NCBI GenBank assembly: GCA_963576565.1
Contig: OY755039.1
Span: forward strand, 127,456,640 to 127,520,639
Reading direction: 5' to 3'
Origin: Aspidapion aeneum
Taxonomy: Eukaryota; Arthropoda; Insecta; Coleoptera; Brentidae
Length of the DNA: 64,000 bases
Positions 31,401 through 34,815 of this stretch are shown here, piece by piece. Under the pieces are notes generated by a model. That model was not told the DNA's origin, searched no databases, and worked only from the letters and a program-made list of their open reading frames with translations. How positions within the stretch are numbered: the first letter of the stretch is position 1; each line of letters starts with the position of its first letter. Both the position numbers and the translations under genes were made by a program.

Positions 31401-33959
31401 GATGCGGGTGCTCAGATTGATGTTATTTACACCGACTTTTCTAAGGTCTTTGACAGACTAGACCATAGTATTCTTCTCCGTACACTTGTAACCTTTGGCA
31501 TCTCTGATGATTTATCTAAGTTTCTTTATTCATACTTAACTGAAAGGCTTCAGTATGTAGAATGCTATGGACAAACCTCCTCTACGATCAAGGCTACTTC
31601 CGGAGTTCCTCAAGGCTCTATACTAGGTCCTCTCTTCTTTATAGCTTTTATAAATAGCATAGTTCAGGACATAGAAGTTATTTGCCTATTGTACGCTGAT
31701 GACTTAAAGCTTATCTGTAGAATAAATAACATTGCTGATTGTGAAAAACTTCAAGCTGCTCTAAATAAGGTATATACTTGGTGTCTTGATAACTCTCTCC
31801 CTCTCAATCCGTCTAAATGCAATGTAGTGTCTTTCACCCTTAGAAAACAGGTAATTCAATTCAATTACTCCATTGATACAACCGAAATACCCAGGAGTCT
31901 GGAATTTAAAGATCTCGGAGTAACATTCGATAGTGCTCTATCATTTGTTCCCCACATCCAGGATGTTGTAAAGAAAAGCTACCGAATGCTTGGGTTCATA
32001 ATACGGAATTCTCAGTACCTAGAAAATATTTCTAGTATAAAATTACTCTATTTTGCTTATGTCAGATCTAAATTGGAATACTCGTGCATAGTATGGTCTC
32101 CGTATTATGATACTCACGTTAATACTATTGAAAAAATTCAACGTAAGTTTCTGAAGTACCTTGTTTTTAAGCTTGATGGTGTGTATCCCGAAATTGGTAT
32201 TCTGAACCAGGTCCTTTGTGAAAGGTTCAGTATATCTTCATTGGAGGACCGGCGCAAGTTGGCAGAGTTGCAATTCATTTTCAAATTAATACATAATCAA
32301 ATCGACTCCCAGGAATTATTGCATAAGATTAATTTTTTAGTACCCAGAACATCAGCACGCACTACTGTTCCGTTTTATCTTCCTTACCAGCGCACCAATA
32401 TTTGCAAAAATTCTCCAATAATTCGGGCTTGTAACACGTGCAATCAGGCTTGCGACAGATGTGACATATTTAATTGCAGTATCTCTACCTTAAAAAATAT
32501 ACGATTTTCATAATTTTTATTTCTGCTCACTCAGTGTAGATGTAGTAAATTTCTTTTATTTTGTACTTCATTTTATCATTAGATTCTGTTATTGTTAATT
32601 ACTGTATTCTTCCCCACTTTGTAATTGGGTTAACTCCTGTTAAGTGGTGTAAATAAAATAAAATAAAAATAAATAAAATAAAATAAAATAAAATAAAATA
32701 AATAAGTTGTTTTCCGTCTTTTTCAAGCCTTAAAATTACGGAAAACAACCGTCGAAACGTCGCCAGAAAATAAAGAGGGTTAAATCTCTAACGTTGTCCT
32801 TAGTTCCCGCTAACCCTTCCTCACTGTAAATTCTAAGGACGTCAACTTTCTTCACATATGAGTTCCTTTCGGCAAAAAATGCGCTACACAAGAAAATGTT
32901 CTAAATACTTTTCTGTGAAAACATTTTGCATATATGACGAAAATAATGGCGCTGCTGGCGCAAAGTTTGAAAAAATTAGGAATTTTTAAAAGAAGTTGGC
33001 GCCACAGTAGAAAATTTTTGGTAAGAATGGGGCAACATAAATTTCTGAAAAATAAAATAATTTTAAGAATTTTCGATAAAAATAAATCAAATGAAAAAGT
33101 TTGTATAGTTTCAAAAGAGCCGAGTCGGGAATTTTTACTGAAATGTAGAGTCAGTTCGCCCCTGATAAATTATGCTCATTTCGTTTGGGAAGGCCAATTT
33201 TGCTTTCGAGGGTGTTAGGCCTCCCCTAATTGCGCCCCTGGATTACCTGTGCTATACTAAATATACCAATCAAATTTTATTTGCAAACATTCCAACTGAA
33301 CTACGGTTTAAATAAATACATATGTAGATATATTTGAATATGCATACCTAGGTATGCCTATTATATAACATAGAAACTACCTGCTCAAAAACACGTCAGG
33401 GAAATCAACTCGCTTTTTGAAAAACCCAAATTAACTAACATAAATACCTAAACATGCAAAGTTACTTGACCAGAAGGTTTGGGACCTTCGACCTTTTTCT
33501 CTGCAAACTTATCTATCAGGTTCTCATACCTCCATATAATTTACCTTAGTTTTTTTATTGCAGGTTATTTGATTTTTCACAGAGCTGCAAAATTTTTAAA
33601 ATTTGGTTGCCCTCTGAAGGTGGTTGCCTCAGGCGTCTACCTCGATGCCTCAACTTGATATTAACGTTTGTTTCAGCCCCGGTTTCCTACGATTCGTCAA
33701 CGTTCTAGTTGACATGACGGCGGACGAACGCAAAGCCTTCCTTCAGTTCACTACTGGATGCAGCTCGCTTCCGCCTGGAGGACTGGCCAATTTGTATCCT
33801 CGTCTGACAGTGGTGCGAAAGGTGGACGCAGGCGAGGGGTCGTACCCCTCGGTCAACACTTGCGTGCACTATCTCAAGTTACCTGACTATCCTACCGAGG
33901 AAATTTTGAAGGAAAGATTACTGGCTGCTACTAAAGAGAAGGGATTCCATTTAAATTAA
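1295..33959 (+). CDS. HECTD1: HECTD1, E3 ubiquitin-protein ligase, C-terminal part (nine exons, 5' end outside window)
   Basis: HECTD1 is a HECT-class E3 ligase: it accepts ubiquitin from an E2 enzyme on a cysteine and passes it to substrates. The coding join is 1295-1472, 2990-3114, 3676-3847, 12074-12297, 12853-13014, 13139-13292, 14184-14384, 19753-19900 and 33677-33959. It totals 1647 nt, 549 codons including TAA, with matching phases at all eight junctions. The product matches recalled vertebrate HECTD1 along its length: [70 protein letters not shown], and the C-terminus [10 protein letters not shown]. The catalytic Cys lies in [15 protein letters not shown]12/Ufd4 is the nearest alternative, but the residues between motifs and the FHLN end favour HECTD1. 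The exons span 32.7 kb, mostly because of transposons in introns. The N-terminal two thirds of the protein, including the ankyrin and MIB/HERC2 regions of the family, is outside the window. Confidence 0.95.
1550..2103 (+). mobile_element. Decayed non-LTR reverse transcriptase fragment
   Basis: Frame-shifted pieces of a reverse transcriptase are visible. [13 protein letters not shown] motif is read from 1597. It is followed by [11 protein letters not shown] and [18 protein letters not shown], then the C-terminal thumb region with [15 protein letters not shown]. The segment that should carry the catalytic (Y/F)ADD box is missing between the first two pieces. It is very AT-rich and has several frameshifts, so it is an old 5'-truncated copy. 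I judge it Jockey/CR1-group but cannot fix the clade. It lies in a HECTD1 intron in sense orientation. Confidence 0.7.
2081..2380. repeat. Two tandem 150-bp copies at the 3' end of the RT fragment
   Basis: The 150 bp from 2081 recur from 2231 with a few substitutions. Both copies share AATGTATTTATTATCAAATT near the start and a TTTACAT(T/C)AATC end. The unit begins in the last codons of the reverse transcriptase remnant, so the duplication involves its 3' untranslated region. A TATTATTATT-rich stretch and AATAAATTGAATTAAC follow, probably the original tail of the element. Confidence 0.85.
2990..3114 (+). CDS. HECTD1: HECTD1 exon b
   Basis: The acceptor is ATTTTATAG|AA and the donor GCAG|GTATGA. 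The exon enters in phase 1 (two bases complete Glu) and ends in phase 0. It encodes [20 protein letters not shown] and then [12 protein letters not shown], the highly conserved lead into the HECT domain. The frame stays open upstream of 2990, but that upstream part does not match the family and is intron. Confidence 0.95.
3115..3675 (+). other. HECTD1 intron, 561 nt
   Basis: A short AT-rich intron between the GTATGA donor and the TTTGATGCAG acceptor. I see no element or open frame of note in it. Confidence 0.7.
3676..3847 (+). CDS. HECTD1: HECTD1 exon c, start of HECT N-lobe
   Basis: The acceptor is GATGCAG|GTC (phase 0) and the donor ATAG|GTAAGT (phase 1). It encodes [16 protein letters not shown] and [20 protein letters not shown], the diagnostic opening of the HECT domain with the G-x-G-x-G-P-x-x-E-F-Y motif. 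The next coding exon is 8.2 kb downstream, beyond a pile of three transposons. Confidence 0.96.
4090..4186 (+). mobile_element. RTE-type element, left fragment (split by LOA-like insertion)
   Basis: About 100 bp of degraded sequence ends in TTTGCAGACGACCA, which codes for the F-A-D-D catalytic box of an RTE reverse transcriptase. The right half of the same element resumes at 10048 with a repeat of the last 13 bases. The 5' boundary near 4090 is a guess because the copy is badly decayed. Confidence 0.6.
4270..5667 (-). pseudogene. ORF2 C-terminal part: RNase H and zinc-knuckle tail (LOA-like)
   Basis: Read from 5667 leftward, the reverse transcriptase thumb region ([17 protein letters not shown]) runs into YTDGSKL, which holds the first RNase H aspartate. 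An in-frame TAA at 5116-5118 interrupts the protein directly after it. The same frame continues with FQAEVYAI (catalytic Glu), [12 protein letters not shown] (Asp), [20 protein letters not shown] (His and last Asp), and a C-terminal [18 protein letters not shown] knuckle. All four RNase H acidic positions are therefore still encoded, and the domain is split by a single nonsense codon. It would degrade RNA in RNA-DNA hybrids during element copying. Confidence 0.85.
5742..7051 (-). pseudogene. ORF2 reverse transcriptase domain (LOA-like), frameshifted
   Basis: The first segment (7051-6116) shows [40 protein letters not shown] and [12 protein letters not shown], whose last motif holds a catalytic aspartate. 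After a frameshift the second segment (6080-5742) shows [13 protein letters not shown] and [12 protein letters not shown], the YADD active site, then [13 protein letters not shown]. All reverse transcriptase core motifs are therefore present but not in one frame. The enzyme would copy element RNA at a nicked target site. Confidence 0.87.
7172..7884 (-). pseudogene. ORF2 AP-like endonuclease domain (LOA-like), frameshifted
   Basis: The first piece (7884-7663) carries [15 protein letters not shown] and IIFVQEPFI, the N-terminal strands of an apurinic-like endonuclease with its Gln-Glu metal ligand region. The second piece (7627-7172), in another frame, carries [11 protein letters not shown] and [17 protein letters not shown], the central Asp-Asn motif. 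The C-terminal SDH motif region (TSSHLTIV) is reached but frame-damaged. ORF2 overlaps ORF1 slightly near 7853-7884. Confidence 0.8.
7853..9300 (-). pseudogene. ORF1 of LOA-like element (two overlapping frames)
   Basis: The N-terminal 203-residue part (9300-8689) is very charged and proline-rich with an Arg/Lys-rich stretch ([14 protein letters not shown]), a nucleic-acid-binding tail in character. A second 288-residue frame (8719-7853) overlaps it by 31 nt and includes [15 protein letters not shown] and [17 protein letters not shown], resembling the DUF4780-like fold of LOA-type ORF1 proteins. No CCHC knuckles are seen. A one-frame indel near 8700 probably split one original ORF. The protein would bind element RNA. 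Confidence 0.65.
9301..10047 (-). promoter_or_regulatory. 5' leader / internal promoter region of LOA-like element
   Basis: About 750 bp of GC-rich, mostly noncoding DNA lies between the 5' end of the element (10047, starting GGTGGTGGAACTGG on the minus strand) and the ORF1 ATG at 9300. Non-LTR elements carry internal promoters here. I see no specific motif and infer the role only from position. Confidence 0.4.
10048..10817 (+). mobile_element. RTE-type element, right fragment with (TAG)n tail
   Basis: It starts inside the FADD box ([21 protein letters not shown]). After a frameshift near 10138, it reads [17 protein letters not shown] and then, in frame from 10227 to the TAA at 10788-10790, [26 protein letters not shown] and [12 protein letters not shown]. 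That C-terminal signature is typical of RTE/BovB-group reverse transcriptases. The 3' end is a TAG microsatellite at 10798-10817, the usual kind of RTE tail. Together with the left fragment it is a heavily 5'-truncated copy later split by the LOA-like insertion. Confidence 0.82.
10818..11768 (-). mobile_element. Mariner transposon remnant (DD34D transposase, broken)
   Basis: Read right to left, the N-terminal helix-turn-helix region shows [24 protein letters not shown] and [17 protein letters not shown]. After damage near 11400-11510 the catalytic domain shows [29 protein letters not shown] and [13 protein letters not shown], ending [14 protein letters not shown]. These are mariner-family motifs. 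Only 26 residues separate the second and third Asp instead of 34, an in-frame loss within the catalytic domain. The C-terminal end meets the (TAG)n tail of the RTE fragment exactly, which suggests the RTE copy inserted into the mariner. No terminal inverted repeats were found by eye. Confidence 0.85.
11769..12073 (+). other. HECTD1 intron remainder before exon d
   Basis: AT-rich intron sequence ending in the acceptor TTACTTTTTCAG at 12062-12073. No other feature recognised. Confidence 0.6.
12074..12297 (+). CDS. HECTD1: HECTD1 exon d, HECT N-lobe
   Basis: The acceptor is TTTTTCAG|AC and the donor ATACT|GTAAGTG. It enters with two bases completing Asp and encodes [19 protein letters not shown], then [20 protein letters not shown], core N-lobe helices of the HECT fold. 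It ends in phase 0 after GEIQNT, the position where the acidic insert of HECTD1 begins. Confidence 0.96.
12298..12852 (+). other. HECTD1 intron, 555 nt
   Basis: AT-rich intron with no recognisable element; it ends in TTGTTACTTAG. Confidence 0.65.
12853..13014 (+). CDS. HECTD1: HECTD1 exon e, acidic insert of the HECT N-lobe
   Basis: Acceptor TTACTTAG|GTA, donor CGAG|GTAAGC, phase 0 at both ends (54 codons). It encodes an acidic low-complexity segment ([15 protein letters not shown] in character; exact start [13 protein letters not shown]) and ends [11 protein letters not shown], matching the DPPKP..W.N.IL stretch of HECTD1. The insert is shorter than in vertebrates. Confidence 0.93.
13139..13292 (+). 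CDS. HECTD1: HECTD1 exon f
   Basis: Acceptor TTATTATAG|GAA and donor TTCAG|GTAATT. It encodes [17 protein letters not shown], then a Lys/Gln-rich helix and LCLNHPS with one leftover base (phase 1). It matches the EDFELVNPHRARF region of HECTD1. Confidence 0.95.
13405..14075. repeat. Diverged tandem duplication in the intron before exon g
   Basis: Segments around 13405-13745 and 13855-14075 resemble each other in the same order: ATACCAAATTACCAAAT against ATCCCAAATTAGCAAAT, then the pair AAGGGGTATATAAAG and AAGGGATATATCTGG, then matching TGCAA(T/C)CTATGG-like and GCCAGC/GCTAGC blocks. The offset is roughly 440 bp. It is an old local duplication, next to the younger 57-bp duplication. Confidence 0.5.
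14111..14224 (+). repeat. 57-bp tandem duplication of a HECTD1 splice acceptor and exon start
   Basis: Copy 1 is 14111-14167 and copy 2 is 14168-14224, with about six differences. Each contains a T-rich tract, an AG and the first 41 bases of exon g. The two AGs (14125-14126 and 14182-14183) lie 57 nt apart, a multiple of three, and copy 1 has no in-frame stop. Either acceptor therefore keeps the HECTD1 frame. The upstream choice adds 19 residues, [19 protein letters not shown], before the normal start of the exon. Confidence 0.9.
14184..14384 (+). CDS. HECTD1: HECTD1 exon g (downstream acceptor form)
   Basis: The acceptor chosen is TTTTTGATAG|GT and the donor CAAG|GTAAGA. It encodes [20 protein letters not shown] and then [20 protein letters not shown] and QLEAFHQ. 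I chose the second acceptor because its protein aligns with HECTD1 without an insertion. Use of the upstream duplicate acceptor at 14127 is equally open. Confidence 0.93.
15120..15370 (+). pseudogene. Pair of exon-like segments of unknown origin inside the inverted-repeat element
   Basis: A GC-rich segment (about 15120-15213) reads [20 protein letters not shown] then [11 protein letters not shown] and ends at a donor-like CAG|GTGATT. A 94-nt AT-rich gap ends in ATATAGTGCAG|GTG at 15307/15308. The second segment continues in the same phase: [20 protein letters not shown] and a TGA at 15368-15370. I do not recognise the protein. The 5' boundary is unclear, with no ATG in frame and no strong acceptor. 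It is either the end of a captured host gene or of the element's own gene. It does not fit the HECTD1 frame or sequence. Confidence 0.45.
15650..16480. repeat. Tandem ~384-bp repeats inside the inverted-repeat element
   Basis: The block beginning CAGTGGGGTTTAATTAATG at 15974 recurs at 16358, an offset of 384 bp, and both run through GCGACGTCCGTATATGGGGG and TTTTTGTCACATGTTT. A more diverged copy begins near 15657 (GCGGCGTCCGTTTATTAAG). The units are AT-rich and noncoding. Confidence 0.8.
17188..18732 (+). other. HECTD1 intron sequence without recognised feature
   Basis: AT-rich DNA with only short meaningless open frames on both strands. I see no element boundary. Confidence 0.5.
18733..19458. 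mobile_element. hAT-like MITE, 726 bp
   Basis: The terminal inverted repeats are CAGTGGCGGCT at 18733 and AGCCGCCACTG ending at 19458. The flanking 8-mers CGCTAATG and CACTACTG match at 6 of 8 positions, compatible with an aged 8-bp target duplication. The CAGTGGCGG-type end plus 8-bp duplication suggests the hAT superfamily. No transposase was found; a 91-residue minus-strand frame inside is not recognisable. Confidence 0.7.
19753..19900 (+). CDS. HECTD1: HECTD1 exon h, HECT C-lobe linker
   Basis: Acceptor TATTTCTAG|GT, donor GGATAG|GTAAGG. It encodes [20 protein letters not shown], then [20 protein letters not shown] and KLGYTKD, with two bases left over (AG, completed to Ser by the last exon). 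Strong HECTD1 match. The following intron is 13.8 kb. Confidence 0.96.
19901..20530 (+). other. Start of the last HECTD1 intron
   Basis: AT-rich sequence. An ACAGGGTGTCCCAAATTGGG string at 20363-20382 resembles the common end of Tc1/mariner-derived repeats and may be the outer end of the fold-back that follows. Confidence 0.45.
20531..21411. repeat. Fold-back repeat with ~285-bp inverted arms
   Basis: The left arm (20531 to about 20815) begins CTGCATTTTGGAAGGGGGTC and the right arm (about 21125-21411) ends with its reverse complement, with around 310 bp between. Matching blocks within the arms include TCATATCTCAAAAACTAAAA and GACAAAGTCTATAAAATTGC in opposite orientations. No coding capacity; probably a nonautonomous DNA element. 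Confidence 0.8.
21627..22727 (+). CDS. Retrotransposon ORF1: PHD-like finger plus CCHC knuckles
   Basis: The 366-residue protein is intact. Residues about 7-53 form a PHD-like zinc finger: [20 protein letters not shown] and WKCPTC supply the C4HC3 ligands. A coiled-coil-prone stretch follows at about 65-90. The C-terminal part carries zinc knuckles [14 protein letters not shown] and [13 protein letters not shown] plus a further Cys-rich segment. Insect Jockey- and CR1-group elements have ORF1 proteins of this plan that coat element RNA; the PHD may bind histone tails, though that is inference. The frame ends ATG-TAG at 22722-22727, and the same frame stays open after the stop into the endonuclease. 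Confidence 0.88.
   Translation: MSSRSCGVCDTSTRKPSLSCEGVCKRKYHADCLRIPNDSVAVIQSVPGLTWKCPTCRNLPAETFTANLEGRIEAQLNSVKQSIVEELFAKIDQKLQDVSPQTISEPRYSDVLKNQFRSNIIIKPKVTNQNNTQTKSDILHKIKPDQEKIQINRVKHISNGGIVLSTNHNDAQRMKDLFSQNLADDYEVRESKSVSPMVKIVGLSAEYDKDVLLRHLKTQNIFFNNSADINILKVWPTKNNANIFQMVLQVDMVTHKKLTDKKRLVVGLDYCTVYDSTSLSRCFNCNNFGHSKKYCQKDPTCPLCAGPHLVNACDNSANKCCVNCKHLKTKFDLNIEINHACWNYDACYAYKQANQKYKSEIFGSTM
22728..24254 (+). pseudogene. ORF2 first half: AP-like endonuclease and start of reverse transcriptase
   Basis: The frame is continuous with ORF1 after its TAG and contains no ATG before the endonuclease core ([15 protein letters not shown]). Visible motifs are IIALTETWL (metal-binding Glu), [20 protein letters not shown] and a C-terminal region around [14 protein letters not shown]; note that the usual SDH is replaced by DRCHPS. 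After a stop at 23685-23687 the reading shifts by one frame ([40 protein letters not shown]). The frame then runs into the BEL/Pao insertion. Confidence 0.82.
24255..24832 (-). repeat. 3' LTR of BEL/Pao copy 1
   Basis: This 578-bp LTR appears identical to the one at 30534-31111. On the + strand it begins TAAATTATATTAACG and ends GTGTACGGACCA. In element sense the ends are TG... and ...TTTA, so the usual CA end is not present. The open frames inside the LTR on either strand are fortuitous. Confidence 0.95.
24833..24845 (-). promoter_or_regulatory. Polypurine tract of BEL/Pao copy 1
   Basis: In element sense GGTGGGCGGAAAA lies directly against the 3' LTR start TGG. This is the expected position and composition for the primer of plus-strand DNA synthesis. 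Confidence 0.75.
24861..29303 (-). CDS. BEL/Pao gag-pol polyprotein, 1480 aa, in-frame loss of RT core
   Basis: The single frame is open from ATG to stop. Domains by rough residue: gag with DUF1759-like region (40-300), zinc knuckles [28 protein letters not shown] and [13 protein letters not shown] (350-425), aspartic protease with LLDTGSM (about 476), RNase H with [20 protein letters not shown] and [10 protein letters not shown] (about 800-910), integrase with an HHCC finger (about 1110-1160) and DDE motifs [16 protein letters not shown] and FGGLWES (about 1190-1310), and a C-terminal DUF5641-like end. At about residue 663, LSPDDQ is followed at once by [10 protein letters not shown]. The BEL copy at 39505-46918 has about 250 residues between the matching points, including the YIDD catalytic box. 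The copy cannot make a working reverse transcriptase of its own. Confidence 0.93.
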   Translation of the reverse strand: MADELKQIQNLRQTEFQKLKEIHVTASKVNQGDESQIPVFRCMYLSVQSIYEKFYEYHNQVVILISEDDKAFNTEDNVRKLFDLMYYQCKAYFFKLPTETLNLNHNFQANPSSTQSQHFFQPKLDFEIPIFKGNIESFQSFIDIFDALVHTNKNIPKILKFSTLKSHVTGSALSVIDNLLLSDDNYDIAYATLRNRFINPRSLATNLWKNLDNASSVSTDNPTAVRNLLDTFSKNIAALTNVGLPTQYWDFILVQMILKRLPVSIVTRFELFYEDSNNIPSLKVLMDFLHKNCMALDNIQVSPAYNPKPQFSKPTHFKNQTLSKQSPVLNTYMAQTQSQGQEAFTSTPPQQNNLTCSICNSGSHNIFKCQEFLSKTPHDRFQLAKVKKLCINCLSKAHKTSLCQSTSKCHKCESLHHTYLCFSTRQNRNVVSESNQHPNNPSTDPLFTGFTNVKKSTLLSTARIEVLDSKGTYQPLRCLLDTGSMTSIITSKCLNRLGLKPSSTSVQLSGLGTMQTFVDQEVNLSLRPFQRTNPVFTVDALVVSKVSESLPPYELSTDTWCHLANIRLADEEFHSPGQVDILLGADIYGKLLLDGHIRGGPDQPDAINTVFGYVLMGKVSTRAPQAISAMFCHIEDSVSLDAQVERFWQIEDVPKVTCLSPDDQKWSSNCPQLLTQLSPSEVSINSLNFDSDSTTDSSLKVLGLEWRASSDSFRFFVKFPDKPCTKRNLLSSLAQIFDPLGIISPSTFLIKHLIQQLWKLKLSWDSPLPQEIVQLWTKYIKDVSCFEEFQLPRLIVPSSTNRIELHCFGDASEKGYCSVLYCRCFLNSGEIAVKFICSKAKVAPLKTVSLPRLELNAAVLCARLASFVSNCFLNKLPLDKIYCYTDSMVTLRWINSSPHEWRTYVSNRVSLIQDKIPASSWFYVPSKQNPADVGSRGMLSSDLVNCSLWWAAPVLTDPNFPPLEPISFCETSEVSLEQRPVVQVNSATTVPNILDSLIQDKSSLDESTRILAYVLRFINNCRSQKLKKHKFSGNLSSFELYNSTLQFVKHIQSLYFSKEIELIQQNKIVPKALLKLSLFFDHQKILRVGSRLKNAPISFSSKFPALLPSRCILTNRIIEATHLKYLHAGVQTTHFLILQRYWIYDAKRSIRRVLAQCVRCWKTKPISTVPVMGNLPLNRVSVHKPFLHVGVDYAGPFDIVMSRARGTIKLKSYLCLFICLSVKAVHLELVSDLTANAFLAAFKRFISRRGRVEAIYSDNGTNFVKAYKMLNQYASEAAAKESITWHFNPPSAPHFGGLWESNIKSVKTHLVRVLGDQVLSYEELYTVFTQIEAIINSRPLTPISNDPNDFGALTPGHFLTMESLAAPIEPSYESIPVNRLSRWQILTKIHQHFWTRWSKEYLHTLHQKVKWHKSSPGLKPGTLVVIKQDNVSPLNWPMGRIIETFPGSDGIVRVATVRTGDGVFKRPAVKLCPLPIEHNL
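29304..30533 (-). repeat. BEL/Pao copy 1 leader with ~106-bp tandem repeats
   Basis: The 5' leader holds six copies of a unit marked by AAGTATGGACGGCTTCGAGT, with cores near 29481, 29587, 29695, 29801, 29892 and 30037 (the last is altered); spacing is 91-145 bp. Units are rich in AAATTGAGAAAAT. Nearer the 5' LTR, at about 30338-30480, ATCGATA-type motifs recur many times. Such leaders may hold packaging or promoter signals; that is inference. No clear tRNA primer site was recognised next to the 5' LTR. Confidence 0.85.
30534..31111 (-). repeat. 5' LTR of BEL/Pao copy 1
   Basis: This is the 578-bp partner of the LTR at 24255-24832. In element sense it starts at 31111. A TATATAAAAA box lies close to its start, so transcription would run leftward, antisense to HECTD1. 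Confidence 0.95.
31117..32513 (+). pseudogene. ORF2 second half: reverse transcriptase of the split non-LTR element
   Basis: Directly after the BEL target duplication the interrupted reading frame resumes: [20 protein letters not shown], then [38 protein letters not shown] (catalytic Asp), [23 protein letters not shown] (YADD box) and [11 protein letters not shown]. The thumb/C-terminal region follows ([19 protein letters not shown]) to the TAA at 32511-32513. All core motifs are intact in this half, so the enzyme is broken by the upstream frameshift and the insertion only. Confidence 0.9.
32514..32706 (+). other. 3' UTR and AAATA-repeat tail of the split non-LTR element
   Basis: A short 3' UTR ends in AAGTGGTGTAAATAAAATAA followed by repeated AAATA/AAAATA units up to about 32706. 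Simple A-rich repeat tails of this kind are usual for CR1/Jockey-group elements. Confidence 0.75.
32707..33676 (+). other. End of the last HECTD1 intron
   Basis: Intron sequence with no recognised element; a 94-residue open frame at 32934-33218 has no known motif. It ends in the acceptor CGTTTGTTTCAG. Confidence 0.6.
33677..33959 (+). CDS. HECTD1: HECTD1 last exon with catalytic cysteine
   Basis: Acceptor GTTTGTTTCAG|C. One base completes Ser, then [58 protein letters not shown] and [17 protein letters not shown] follow, ending GFHLN and TAA at 33957-33959. The Cys in [10 protein letters not shown] (codon 33861-33863) is the ubiquitin thioester residue of HECT ligases. The whole C-lobe active site thus depends on splicing across the 13.8-kb transposon-filled intron. 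Confidence 0.97.
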
Positions 33960-34231
33960 ATCGTGCGGTTAATGTTAAAGAAGAACTTCATCAAATCAAT
34001 AATTTGGCTTTTCAAAAATGTTTTTATGACAAACATATAGACGCGGATAATGTATGTACGATCAAAAAGAATGTTTTTACCAAAAAAAGCAGTTTAAGTT
34101 GTTATCTCGTTTTGCCTAAATGGTAAAAAAGGTTAGAGTTTCTGAAAAAACTTCTACGTCTTCCTTGAATTTTTTTGGATAGAGACCCAAAATACTTTTC
34201 GCTAATGTCTCACTTGCCATCACATCTCATT
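33960..34231 (+). other. HECTD1 3' UTR (start)
   Basis: AT-rich sequence following the stop. No AATAAA is seen in this stretch; the transcript probably continues rightward. Confidence 0.5.
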
Positions 34232-34815
34232 AAGAAATGACGTCGCACAAATTACATAGCCGTTGAGCTTCGGTGGAATGCTTGTAGATTCACGTATGTT
34301 ATAGAAGAGATCCTTCCATACAACGTTTAAATGGGACAAATCTTCGGATGGGTTACAGGACCTTTGAAATTTCCATTTAAAGTTTGCAATTTGTCAATGT
34401 TGTGATATCAAGAACAATCCAATATGTCAAATCATTTCGACGACGACACACTGTGTATGTAGGTAGATCTTTAGGGTTGCTAATAGTATTTTTTCAAATC
34501 AGTAACCTTTATTATGTATGTAAATACCGGGTTATTACATTTTAACAATTTATTTTCATTTGACAACTTATCACACCCAGTGTTAGGGTAATTAATTTCT
34601 GCAAATTGCCAAACTAAAAAAATTGCCGAAATGTCTTGACAAATTCATTTTGATTATGAAAACATTTTGCAGACTTTGGATGGAAATTCAAGAGTTTCTA
34701 GAACCCATCGGAAGATTTGTCCCTTTTAAACGTTGTATGGGAGGATCTCGTCTATAACATACGTAATTCCACCGAAGCCCAACGCCCATGTTATTAGTGC
34801 GACGTCATTTGCCAA
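34232..34815. repeat. Fold-back element with ~150-bp inverted arms next to HECTD1
   Basis: The left arm (about 34236-34391, AAATGACGTCGCAC, then CTTCGGTGGAAT, ATACAACGTTTAAA, GGGACAAATCTTC) pairs with the right arm (about 34670-34810) in inverse order, with roughly 85-90 percent identity by eye. It lies 270 bp after the HECTD1 stop, possibly inside the 3' UTR. Confidence 0.8.

Larger units (their letters stand above)
21600..32706 (+). mobile_element. Jockey/CR1-group non-LTR retrotransposon, split by a BEL/Pao insertion
   Basis: The element comprises ORF1 (21627-22727), an endonuclease/reverse transcriptase ORF2 in two halves (22728-24254 and 31117-32513), a 3' UTR and an AAATA-rich tail (about 32648-32706). 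A 6.86-kb BEL/Pao element lies inside with a 5-bp target duplication CCCCT. The exact 5' end is not resolved, somewhere between 21412 and 21627. It lies in sense orientation in the last HECTD1 intron. A frameshift near 23690 shows ORF2 is broken independently of the BEL insertion. Confidence 0.88.

Noticed and set aside
32934..33218. 94-residue + frame in the last HECTD1 intron
   Set aside because: No motif, no codon texture of a gene, and it does not fit HECTD1 phases.
1295..33959. TRIP12/Ufd4 as the identity of the HECT gene
   Set aside because: The sequence between HECT motifs and the GFHLN end follow HECTD1; TRIP12 differs throughout and ends differently.
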